Shown: one piece after another, positions 38,251 through 46,912 of the stretch
Position numbering within the stretch: position 1 is the first letter of the stretch
Layout: every line of letters begins with the position of its first letter
Origin: Ignavibacteria bacterium
Lineage (GTDB): Bacteria; Bacteroidota; Ignavibacteria; Tepidaquicellales; Tepidaquicellaceae
NCBI GenBank assembly: GCA_019187405.1
Contig: JABAQZ010000006.1
Location: 234,445 to 298,444, forward strand
DNA: 64,000 bases
Direction of reading: 5' to 3'
Made by a program: the position numbers and the translations under genes
The notes under the pieces: model-generated
The model's database searches: none
What the model was told of the DNA's origin: nothing
The model's input: the letters and a program-made list of their open reading frames with translations, nothing else

Positions 38251-38551
38251 TATTCTTTTTCCTTTCAGTTAAATTTTTATATTTAAATTTTGATATTTAG
38301 ACATTCAAAATTAAAAATGGTTTAAGTGATTCATAAATTATTTATTATGTCTTTTAATTTTTAATAATAAACTTAACTGCGGAAGCAATTACTTGCTATA
38401 TGAATTATTTTTTAATGCTTAACATTTGTAGTATTTATTGCAAATACTTTTATTTAGTCATAAAAAATATTCACCCTGACTGATAATAAAGATTTTATGT
38501 GAGGAAAAATTAATTTTAATATGTTAACTTGTCAAAAATTCTGACTATAAT

Positions 38552-39052
38552 TTGGATACATTCAGAAAAACTGACATTGCAATGAAACTGTATGAAAGCA
38601 TTCAGAATATAATCAAGTTTGCCGATACAAAAATTAATGTTCTTTCAGTAATAAACGGAATTGCGACTTCATACATACTGACAAATTTCCAACTCATTTA
38701 TTCAATAAACATCTATTCTAAATTATTGCTTGCCCTTTATTTTATAATGTTTATTGTCTTCATTTATTATTTGCTGAATACTATTTTGCCTCGAATCAAA
38801 AGTATTTCAGGAAATAAAATTTCACGGGCTGTTTACTTCGGTCATATTTCCGAAAGAAAAGAAGTCCAAGAATTTGTAAATGACTTTAAGAAATTGAATG
38901 ATGAAGAGTTTCTTGAAGATTTGTTAACACAGATTTATGAGAGTTCAAAAATCGCAACCACAAAATTCAGCTATTACAAAAAAAGTCTAATTACTCTTCA
39001 AGTACAGTTTTCACTTTTCTTTATACTTCTCGCGCTTAAATCCTTTACTTGA
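38552..39052 (+). CDS. PycTM-like (DUF5706) membrane protein, orphan
   Basis: A 166-residue protein with an N-terminal amphipathic helix containing IIKFADTKINVLSVINGIAT, the signature resembling Pycsar-effector transmembrane (PycTM/DUF5706) proteins. Two hydrophobic segments follow (about 33-49 and 53-76), then a soluble helical stretch and a final hydrophobic segment (about 146-163). In Pycsar anti-phage systems such proteins disrupt the membrane when a cyclic nucleotide is made by an adjacent cyclase. No cyclase gene is present here. Start TTG 38552 or ATG 38582. Family assignment is moderately sure; a defence role is inference. Confidence 0.6.
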   Translation: MDTFRKTDIAMKLYESIQNIIKFADTKINVLSVINGIATSYILTNFQLIYSINIYSKLLLALYFIMFIVFIYYLLNTILPRIKSISGNKISRAVYFGHISERKEVQEFVNDFKKLNDEEFLEDLLTQIYESSKIATTKFSYYKKSLITLQVQFSLFFILLALKSFT

Positions 39053-39202
39053 TTTCCTGAAATTTCATAGAATTTTAAAAATGCAATTTTATTCTTAATC
39101 CGGTTTTTTAAGTTAATATATTTCATTGACAACTTTTTCCGGGTTAGTTATGTTGATATTGGAACAAAATCAAGATTAACTACATTAAATAGTAAAAAAA
39201 TA

Positions 39203-42200
39203 ATGTTATTATCCGGATCTTCAGAGACCATTTACAAATCTTTTGAGAAAAGATTAACAACCGTAAATAAAAAAGAAATTCTTTTTCATTTTACAAAATG
39301 GATACTCATCACATCGGTGGTTTTTTTTATTACAGGTCTGTTGCTGGTATCTCTGGAATCACTTTTTAAATTTAATACACCAGTAAGAAAGATTTTCTAT
39401 TGGGGATTTCTTTCCGTTTCCGTTACCACTTTTGTTTATTTTATTTCAAATTATATACTTAAGCTAACGGGAATAATAAAACCTCCATCAACAGTATCTT
39501 ATTCAAAGAAAATCGGAGGCTATTTTGAAGAAGTTAAGGATAAAATGTCAAACTCTATTTCTCTTTATGAAAAATATTCATCTCAAAAAACAGGATCAAT
39601 ATTTTCAGAAGAGCTTATTGCTGCTGATCTTGAGGAAACGGATCTTATTACGAGGAAAGTTGATTTAAATTCCGTAATTTCATTTTCTAAGCTAAAAAAT
39701 ATTTTTATTCTTTTTATTAGCGCATTGATTCTTAATATACTTTCATTTTCAATTTTTCCATCAGAAATGACAGGTGCAGTAAAAAGAATTATCAACTATA
39801 ACCTAACTTTTCTCGAAAACGGGCTTGGTATAAGTTTCAAAATCATACCCGGCAATACTGAAGCTGCAGCAGGCACAAATCAGGAAATAAATATTACCGT
39901 AATTGCATCTGATGAAAATTTTAAAGCTGACTTCATCGAACTTTATACCAAATCGGAAAACAGCATCGATCAGCCGCAGGTAAAAAAATTATTTCCCGGA
40001 ACTGAAGGAAGTTTTACGACTACACTTGAAAACTTAAGTTCTAATATTTATTACTTTGTAAAATTCAGAGATATAAAATCTGATGAATATAAAATTACAG
40101 TTTCCGATTATCCTGTCTTGAAATCATTTACTGTGTCGGTATATCCTCCGGAATTTACAGGGCTGCCTTCAAAAACTCTTGAAGAAAATGAAGGCAATGT
40201 CTATTGTCAGGAAGGAAGCACGGTAATATTTGATATAAAATCTAATAAAGTTCTTTCTTATGCAGGAATAAAATTAAACGACAATAATATTGATTTTCAG
40301 GTAAATGGATCAGAAGCACGAGGAAACTTAATTGCAAAAGAAAGCGGTGAATATACTTTTGTTTTAAAAGACGAAACCGGAACTTCCGGAAAAATCTATG
40401 ATAAATATTCTTTGAAAGTTTTAAAAGATGAACCGCCGGGAATTATTATTATTGAACCATCTGAATCAAATTATGTATTAAAAGGTGAAAGACAGCTGCT
40501 TGTCCGTTCGAGAATTACCGATGATTTTGGATTTTCCTCACTTAAGATAGGATACAGAAAGCTGAAGTTGCTTACAGGTAATGCAACATCGCCTTCATTT
40601 ATAATTGAAAATATTCCTATTGTTAATATTAATGCTACTTCAGTAGAAGTACCTTTCGTATGGAATATATCGGCACTTAATCTGCGACAAGGTGAATCGG
40701 CGGAATATTATCTCGAAGTAACTGACAATTCCGGCAAATCAACGAAGTCAGAAATCAGGACAATAGAATTCAGATCGCTTGCCGCCGAAATGAGAAAAAA
40801 TGAGCAGTTAACAAAAGAGCTTAATACTGACATGAATTCAATTTACGAGCAGGCAGAAGAACTTCAGAAACTGATACAGGAAATGAAGAAAGAACAACAG
40901 AATAATGAAGAACTGGGTTTAAATGAGGAAAAGAAAAGACAGCTTGATAATAAAATTGATAATTTTAAAAACAGCCTGAACTCAACACAGAATAAAATCG
41001 AACAAAGCATTAATGAACTTCAGCAAAAGAACATGCTTAGCGAAAAAACTCTGGATCAATATATGGAGCTTCAGAAAATGTTTAATAAAATTAATACTCC
41101 TGAGCTTCAGAAAATGCTTGAAAAGCTTAAAGAAGCTCTTAAAAAAAATAATCCCGAAGAATTAAAAGAAGCAATGAAAAATTTTAAATTTGATGAAGAG
41201 GAATTCAGGAAATATATGGAGAAAGCTATGGAGCTACTGAAAAAAATTGAAAACATGCAGAAATTCGGCGAGCTTACACAGAAGCTGGATGAAATCACTA
41301 AAAAACAGGAAGACCTTAATAAAGAAACAAAGGAAGCTGATAAAAACAAATTGGATGATCTATCCAACAAACAAAATGAAATTAAAAATGAAACCGGAGA
41401 TTTCAGCGAAGAACTTAAAAAATTAATCGATGAAATAAATAAAATGAAAGAACAGATGAGCGCGGAAGATCTCGAGAAGCTTAAGAAAAACATGGACCAA
41501 AAAAATCTTGATTCCAAAATGCAGAAGTCTTCCGATCAGCTGAAGCAGTCACAAAAACAGAATTCCGAAAAAACACAGGAAGATATTATGAACGACCTCA
41601 ATGAACTCAATCAGCAGATGCAGGATGCATTGTCAAATATGATGGATTCTCAGGATTCGCAAAACAAACTGCTTGAAAAAATGGAAGCTATGAAAAAGCA
41701 ATTGGAAGAAATGAGTCGTAAGCAGCAAGAATTAAGAGACAAAACTGACGAACTGAACCGTTCGCAAAAAGAAGAATTTGAAAACAACCGGAAGGAGCAG
41801 GCTAAACTTCAAAGCGAACTTTCGCAAGCAATCGATGATATGATGAATATGACAACGCTTGGTATGACAATGTCTCCCGATATGGGCAAAGAACTCGGTA
41901 ATGCTTTTAATAAAATGGATAAAGCTGGAAAAGATCTCGGTCAGCAGAAAAAGGAAAATGCATCCTCAAATCAGGGTAAAGCAAAAGAATCTCTGGATAA
42001 TGCAGCTAAGATGTTAGGTGACAGGATTAACAGTATGTGTCAGAACGGAAGTAACGGGAAAGGTAAAGGTGGTATGAAACCCGGACAAGGAAACATGGGA
42101 CAGATGATGCAAAGACTTGGAGAAATTATAGCTCAGCAAATGGGATTAAACGGTAAAATGGGAAAAACAGGTCAAGATGGAAAAAAAGGCAATGACGGAA

Positions 42201-42694
42201 AAGGAAGGAGTCCGGAGAATCTTACTCAACAGCAAATTATCGAATTTCAGAAATTAAAACTTGAACAAGAGATTATTCAGAAATCTCTTGAACAACTCAA
42301 CGAAGAACTTAAAAAAGAACAGGAAAGAAGCGGGGAAAAAGTTTTGGGAGACCTGAATGAAGTTTCAAAAGAAATGAAAGAAATTATAAAAGAGCTTGAA
42401 GAGAACAGAGTCGATGACAGACTTATCGAAAAGCAAAATAGAATTTTATCCAGACTTCTCGATGCACAGCTTTCTCAAAGGGAAAAAGATTTTGAACCAA
42501 AACGCGAATCACGTCCCGGAGTTAATATAAATCGAACTTCACCTCCGGAAATTGTTTTGCAGGGTCCAAATTCATACAATGCTCTAAAAGAAGATTTTCT
42601 TAAACTTCAGCAAGAAGGGTTTACTGAGGAGTATGAAGCTATTATAGGAAAATATCTTATGGAGTTGAAAAAAAATGGTCTGAAAGTAAACTGA
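39203..42694 (+). CDS. Giant DUF4175-like membrane protein with long coiled coil
   Basis: A 1163-residue protein. Transmembrane segments lie near 31-52, 63-84 and 166-186. Then come beta-sandwich domains (about 210-530), including YPVLKSFTVSVYPPEFTGLP and RITDDFGFSSLKIGYRKL, typical of DUF4175. Next is a very long Gln/Glu/Lys-rich coiled coil (about 530-900), a Gly/Lys-rich hinge near 955-1010 and a second coiled coil to about 1085. DUF4175 proteins occur with MoxR/VWA (Bat) genes; the DUF58 gene at 28541 is the nearest relative in context. Molecular function is unknown. Confidence 0.8.
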   Translation: MLLSGSSETIYKSFEKRLTTVNKKEILFHFTKWILITSVVFFITGLLLVSLESLFKFNTPVRKIFYWGFLSVSVTTFVYFISNYILKLTGIIKPPSTVSYSKKIGGYFEEVKDKMSNSISLYEKYSSQKTGSIFSEELIAADLEETDLITRKVDLNSVISFSKLKNIFILFISALILNILSFSIFPSEMTGAVKRIINYNLTFLENGLGISFKIIPGNTEAAAGTNQEINITVIASDENFKADFIELYTKSENSIDQPQVKKLFPGTEGSFTTTLENLSSNIYYFVKFRDIKSDEYKITVSDYPVLKSFTVSVYPPEFTGLPSKTLEENEGNVYCQEGSTVIFDIKSNKVLSYAGIKLNDNNIDFQVNGSEARGNLIAKESGEYTFVLKDETGTSGKIYDKYSLKVLKDEPPGIIIIEPSESNYVLKGERQLLVRSRITDDFGFSSLKIGYRKLKLLTGNATSPSFIIENIPIVNINATSVEVPFVWNISALNLRQGESAEYYLEVTDNSGKSTKSEIRTIEFRSLAAEMRKNEQLTKELNTDMNSIYEQAEELQKLIQEMKKEQQNNEELGLNEEKKRQLDNKIDNFKNSLNSTQNKIEQSINELQQKNMLSEKTLDQYMELQKMFNKINTPELQKMLEKLKEALKKNNPEELKEAMKNFKFDEEEFRKYMEKAMELLKKIENMQKFGELTQKLDEITKKQEDLNKETKEADKNKLDDLSNKQNEIKNETGDFSEELKKLIDEINKMKEQMSAEDLEKLKKNMDQKNLDSKMQKSSDQLKQSQKQNSEKTQEDIMNDLNELNQQMQDALSNMMDSQDSQNKLLEKMEAMKKQLEEMSRKQQELRDKTDELNRSQKEEFENNRKEQAKLQSELSQAIDDMMNMTTLGMTMSPDMGKELGNAFNKMDKAGKDLGQQKKENASSNQGKAKESLDNAAKMLGDRINSMCQNGSNGKGKGGMKPGQGNMGQMMQRLGEIIAQQMGLNGKMGKTGQDGKKGNDGKGRSPENLTQQQIIEFQKLKLEQEIIQKSLEQLNEELKKEQERSGEKVLGDLNEVSKEMKEIIKELEENRVDDRLIEKQNRILSRLLDAQLSQREKDFEPKRESRPGVNINRTSPPEIVLQGPNSYNALKEDFLKLQQEGFTEEYEAIIGKYLMELKKNGLKVN

Positions 42695-42731
42695 TAAAAT
42701 TTTAGCTCCACAAATTTTTTCGCATGAATAT

Positions 42732-43499
42732 TTAAAATCCTCTCTTTAAAAATCCTCCGTCAACAGAAATACACTCGCCCGTAATATAAGAAGAAGCCGG
42801 CATTGATAAAAACGCTGCAACGGAGGCAACTTCGCTTGCATCTCCTATTCTCCTTAAAGGTGTTTGATTAAGTATATCACCCATATATTCGGGCTTTTTA
42901 AGTACCGGCTCGGTTAGAGGTGTCTTAATATACCAAGGAGCAATTGCATTTACTTTGATTCCGTCTGATGCCCATTCCACCGCAAGATATTTTGTCAAAT
43001 GTATAACAGCAGCTTTTGACATAGCATACGGCGAGCCGGTTCTGACAGATGTCAATCCGGCTACTGATGCAATATTAACTATTGAAGCATTCCCTGATTG
43101 TTTCAGCAAAGGATAAAAAAGTTTACACATTTCGAAAACTGATTTTGCATTTAAATCCATAATTTTATCATAATCTGCAGAAGTATTTTCAAGAGTACTC
43201 TTTCTTGTGTTTGTTCCGGCGTTATTGATAAGAATATCAAGACTTCCCCAGAGTTTGCTAATTTTATCAAATAGTTTTTTTCTATCTCTGTCATTTGTCA
43301 CGTCGCATTTCATACCTTCAATATTTTTATGAAGTTTTGTATAACGAACGATTTCTTTCACAACATTGTTTTCCTGTTTTGAAATTAAAAATACATCTGC
43401 ACCCAGTTCCAGAAATTCTTCAGCTATTGCTTTTCCGATGCCTTTAGTCGCTCCTGTAATGAGAGCTCTTCTGTTTTTCAATGTCCATTTATCAGGCAT
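42732..43499 (-). CDS. Short-chain dehydrogenase/reductase
   Basis: A 255-residue classical SDR. The cofactor motif is [15 protein letters not shown] (about 15-29), NNAGTN follows, then the catalytic Ser in VNIASVAGL and YAMSKAA with Tyr and Lys. The C-terminus CISVDGGF is typical of tropinone-reductase-like and FabG-like members. The substrate cannot be read. It follows the small membrane gene by 21 bp at the end of the nrf cluster, which may be only positional. Confidence 0.9.
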   Translation of the reverse strand: MPDKWTLKNRRALITGATKGIGKAIAEEFLELGADVFLISKQENNVVKEIVRYTKLHKNIEGMKCDVTNDRDRKKLFDKISKLWGSLDILINNAGTNTRKSTLENTSADYDKIMDLNAKSVFEMCKLFYPLLKQSGNASIVNIASVAGLTSVRTGSPYAMSKAAVIHLTKYLAVEWASDGIKVNAIAPWYIKTPLTEPVLKKPEYMGDILNQTPLRRIGDASEVASVAAFLSMPASSYITGECISVDGGFLKRGF

Positions 43500-43520
43500 G
43501 TAGATTTTGATTATAATTTT

Positions 43521-43790
43521 TCAAAAAGATAATCTTGTAACAACAAAACTTACAAATGCAACAGCAAAAATCCCTAGAATTATAATTACTGTTTTTAAAT
43601 TCTTTTCTTTAAAAAATCTTATTAAGAAAAATCCTGCAATTATTCCAATTGTAAATCCGGCAATCATATACCAGAAAATTACTGCTCCTCCTATAAATGC
43701 ATCAGAACTGTCCAGCGCTAATCTTCCTGTAAATGCACCTACAAAAGCCATATCAAATGCAAGCAGTAATATAAATAAAAATCTGCTCAA
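43521..43790 (-). CDS. Small membrane protein in the nrf operon
   Basis: An 89-residue very hydrophobic protein with three predicted membrane segments (about 2-20, 32-59, 66-84) and a KEKN turn between the last two. No family is recognised. It begins (TTG 43790) 2 bp after the nrfA stop, so it is almost certainly translated from the nrfHA message. It could be an assembly or stability factor for the Nrf complex; this is inferred from position only. Confidence 0.7.
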   Translation of the reverse strand: MSRFLFILLLAFDMAFVGAFTGRLALDSSDAFIGGAVIFWYMIAGFTIGIIAGFFLIRFFKEKNLKTVIIILGIFAVAFVSFVVTRLSF

Positions 43791-43792
43791 TG

Positions 43793-45280
43793 CTATTTAT
43801 TATAATTCTCTTTCATTTTATCATGTCTTTCTTCTGCTTGTTTATCCCATTGAGGAACAACAGTTTCAAGGAACACTTTCTTATCTTCGGCTATTTTTTT
43901 CATGTCAAGTCCGATATACTGCTGTGCCTTTTCTTTTGTTGAAATATCAGGATATTGAACCGGCAGACTGACTTTAAGTTCGGACAGCAGAGCTGAAAGC
44001 AATACTCTCGCCTGCTCTGTTTTTTCAATCGAATTTCCAAGTACTCTCGCACACTCAAGAGGCGCATGAAAACTTCCTCCGTGACTTGCCGAAACATAAT
44101 CCCATCTCCACTGACCTTTTCTGATTAAATCAAGTATCGGTTTCATCTGATCTTCTGTTGCACCGTTTTCCCAAGCAGTCTTAGCTTCAATGTGAGCTTT
44201 TACGAGAGACTTAGATGCAATTTTTAAAAGTTCGATTACTTTATCCTGTCTGTCATATACATTCTTCAGCAGATTAGCTTCCGATTCTCTGTGACAAACC
44301 TGACATGAATTGGCAATGTTATTAAGCGGACTTTGGATATGATGGTCGGTAAATTTTACTCCTCCGGAAGTTTTATATGGCATGTGACAATCAGCACAAG
44401 AAAGTCCCCGCTCTGAATGAATTCCCGTCTTGAAGACTTCAAAATCAGGATGCTGTGCTTTGATAATCGGAGTTTTGCTTAATGAATGAACGAAATCTAT
44501 ATGCTTAATGCTGTCATAATATGTTTCCATATCTTCAACCGTAAATCCTTTGTCCCAGGGAAATGTGAGATACTTTTCTTCTTTGCCTTTAAAATAATAT
44601 TCAACATGACACTGTGCACAGACCAAAGATCTCATTTCCTGATGTGTCGATTTTGTAATGTCTTTTCCCTGCCTTTCAAATGCCTCAATTAAAGCAGGTC
44701 TGGTGATTCTCAAATTCATTGTTTGCGGATCATGACAATCCTGACAGCCGATTGCATTTGCAATTTCTCCGCCGAGTTCTTTAAATGGTTTTTTGTAAAA
44801 TTCAGCAATCCCGATTTTATTCATCACTCTTGGCACATCTGTACTTTTACATGCATAGCAGGTTCCCGGTTGTGGAACATCTGTACGAAATGTATTCCTT
44901 ATGTCCTTTATGGCATAGTAATGACCTCTTCCCTGATTGTAATCTCTTGAAAATGCATAACCCGCCCAGAGTATTACCATCTCAGGATATCTGTCAAGCA
45001 TATCCAGTTTTTTACTGCCTCCATGCTTACTGGCAAATGAAGTATCCAGTGTTGATATGTATGTTTCATACTCTCTTGGAAAATTTTCACCCCAGACTTC
45101 ATTTCTTGGTTCCCACTCTGCTATCGGTTTTACATTCTGCAGCAGCAGATTTGATTCGCTTCTTCGCTCAATAATAGAACTTCCCAGTAGCCCAATCAGA
45201 AAAACTACGACTATGGTTAAAAAATACAATAGCCATCCGATCCATGGTTTTTCCGCAACAATGTCTTTAATTTTTCTCAT
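43793..45280 (-). CDS. nrfA: Ammonia-forming cytochrome c nitrite reductase
   Basis: A pentaheme periplasmic reductase that reduces nitrite to ammonium with six electrons. All five heme sites are present: the catalytic CYACK (Cys141-Lys145, the Lys-ligated heme) and four CxxCH sites (CQDCH, CAQCH, CADCH, CQVCH). The N-terminus has a hydrophobic segment (about 12-35) acting as an uncleaved anchor or signal. The length (495) is normal. Its start is 9 bp after the nrfH stop. Together they form the NrfHA respiratory complex that takes electrons from menaquinol. Confidence 0.97.
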   Translation of the reverse strand: MRKIKDIVAEKPWIGWLLYFLTIVVVFLIGLLGSSIIERRSESNLLLQNVKPIAEWEPRNEVWGENFPREYETYISTLDTSFASKHGGSKKLDMLDRYPEMVILWAGYAFSRDYNQGRGHYYAIKDIRNTFRTDVPQPGTCYACKSTDVPRVMNKIGIAEFYKKPFKELGGEIANAIGCQDCHDPQTMNLRITRPALIEAFERQGKDITKSTHQEMRSLVCAQCHVEYYFKGKEEKYLTFPWDKGFTVEDMETYYDSIKHIDFVHSLSKTPIIKAQHPDFEVFKTGIHSERGLSCADCHMPYKTSGGVKFTDHHIQSPLNNIANSCQVCHRESEANLLKNVYDRQDKVIELLKIASKSLVKAHIEAKTAWENGATEDQMKPILDLIRKGQWRWDYVSASHGGSFHAPLECARVLGNSIEKTEQARVLLSALLSELKVSLPVQYPDISTKEKAQQYIGLDMKKIAEDKKVFLETVVPQWDKQAEERHDKMKENYNK

Positions 45281-45289
45281 TTCTGTTAT

Positions 45290-45877
45290 TTATTTTTTTT
45301 TTATCCAATCCGGAATTTTCGGAAATGGATTTGGAATGTTTGCATTTGGAAAAGAAGATAAACTCGATGTTGTTCCGTGCGGCGTTTCCTCATGACAGCT
45401 CCAGCATTTTTTCTCTTCATCAGATTCTTCTTTATAAAGATTTGTATGTCCAATAAGATTCATGTGACATCTTTTGCAGTTTTCCTGTACAACGTCAATT
45501 CCAGCTTCTTTGATTCTTATAACCTGCGGCTCCAGTCTCAGCGTAAACATTGTCGAATGTCTTAATCCGTCCGATGCTTTAAAAAACATTTTTCTGATAT
45601 AACTGTCATTGGGAACATGGCAATCGTTACATGTAGTTACTCTCGCATGAGAACTGATTCTCCATGAGGCATACTGTGTATTCATCACATGACAGTTTAT
45701 GCATGCCTCAGGTTTATCCGATAGATATGAAGTAGCATTTCCGACATACATCACAAATAAAATCAATCCGGTCAATACTCCGCTGATAATTATAACCGGG
45801 ATTTTCCAGCCGGACGGCGGTTTTGTATAATGTATAAATTCTTCTACGATTTTCATTTGTAAAATCAATTTAATCAT
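45290..45877 (-). CDS. nrfH: Cytochrome c nitrite reductase small subunit (NapC/NirT family)
   Basis: A 195-residue membrane-anchored tetraheme quinol dehydrogenase that feeds electrons to NrfA. One transmembrane helix (about 26-47) precedes four CxxCH sites (CINCH, CNDCH, CKRCH, CWSCH). NATSYLSDKPEACINCHVM is a very good NrfH signature. The start could be ATG 45856 (MKIVEEF) rather than 45877. It is the first gene of nrfH-nrfA-membrane protein. Confidence 0.95.
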   Translation of the reverse strand: MIKLILQMKIVEEFIHYTKPPSGWKIPVIIISGVLTGLILFVMYVGNATSYLSDKPEACINCHVMNTQYASWRISSHARVTTCNDCHVPNDSYIRKMFFKASDGLRHSTMFTLRLEPQVIRIKEAGIDVVQENCKRCHMNLIGHTNLYKEESDEEKKCWSCHEETPHGTTSSLSSFPNANIPNPFPKIPDWIKKK

Positions 45878-46011
45878 GGAAATGAATATAAGATATAAAA
45901 AAATTTCTCATCATTATTTTTGAATTTATGTTTAAATAATACTATAATAATATGGTCTTAAATTTTTTATATTTATCAAAACTTTTCCTTATATAATATT
46001 TTTTAATTTGT

Positions 46012-46893
46012 TTGAAAATTGATAATTATATTTTGAAGTTGCTGAATATTATTAAGTTAAATACGATATTTTTATTGATTACGGCAAATGCTATGTCCCA
46101 ATCTAAAAAAGATAAAGAAACATTGTCATTCATGGACAAAGTTCAGAATGTAGTTGAATTAAGAAAATCCTTCGAAACAGAAAACGAAACGAAGAAACCG
46201 GCATTGCTGTCTTTTAAAAAAGATGAAGGCGAAAATCCGGTATTTGTAACTGACATTGCTGCAGCGCTTAAAATTTTCAGATATGAAACATTCGGTATTA
46301 CGCCTTTTATTCAATTCGATTATTCAAGCAAATCCAAAGAAGAGACAGAAAAAATCACAGGAGGACTTAGCAGCTATTATATGATTTATCGGTATAGCGG
46401 CGGAAGCGGTAAACTCGAACCGCTGATTTCTTTTGCAAAAGATTATTATACAAAAATTGAGAACTTAATTTTCAGATTAACTTTCATTCCGCATTTCCCC
46501 GATTTTATTATTCCTATTAGAAATATAAGCGATATAAAATTTAAATATGACGGGAGTAAAAAAGATAATATCTGGATATTTGGATTTAATCCTTTTCTCG
46601 GAATGAATTTTGATAGAAAATATGGTGGAAACAACAATCTTAATCAGTCTTTATATTTCTCTGCTGTCGGAGGAAATGTTACTGTCAGGAAATATTATTT
46701 CCAGCTGGATTTATACGGCATATATGAAAATGAATTTGATGATTTTACAAATTCAAAATATAAGTATGAAGCAACCGCTACTTTTTATTTTGATGAGAAA
46801 GAAAGAGCTTCAATTAATGCAAAATACATGCAGCAGGAAAAAGATAAAGACCTTCTTAAACGAATACTATTTGGATTCGGAGTTAAATTATAA
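46012..46893 (+). CDS. Hypothetical exported beta-rich protein
   Basis: A 293-residue protein with a hydrophobic N-terminus (about 8-27) ending in NAMSQ, a likely signal peptide. The mature chain has alternating amphipathic strands (FGITPFIQFDYSSKS, FIPHFPDFIIPIRNI, YYFQLDLYGIYENEF) and ends FGFGVKL, suggesting an outer-membrane barrel. No family is recognised. The TTG 46012 start is needed to keep the signal peptide. The HEAT-cyclophilin gene follows 20 bp later, so the two are probably co-transcribed. Confidence 0.65.
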   Translation: MKIDNYILKLLNIIKLNTIFLLITANAMSQSKKDKETLSFMDKVQNVVELRKSFETENETKKPALLSFKKDEGENPVFVTDIAAALKIFRYETFGITPFIQFDYSSKSKEETEKITGGLSSYYMIYRYSGGSGKLEPLISFAKDYYTKIENLIFRLTFIPHFPDFIIPIRNISDIKFKYDGSKKDNIWIFGFNPFLGMNFDRKYGGNNNLNQSLYFSAVGGNVTVRKYYFQLDLYGIYENEFDDFTNSKYKYEATATFYFDEKERASINAKYMQQEKDKDLLKRILFGFGVKL

Positions 46894-46912
46894 ACTGATT
46901 CTAAAAATTTAT

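Noticed and set aside
43507-45174. Plus-strand ORFs opposite nrfA and the small membrane gene
   Set aside because: They are antisense shadows of the heme-protein genes with no family signature.
46610-46912. N-terminal extension of the HEAT-cyclophilin protein
   Set aside because: The extension overlaps the preceding gene in another frame and would bury the signal peptide. ATG 46913 is the natural start.
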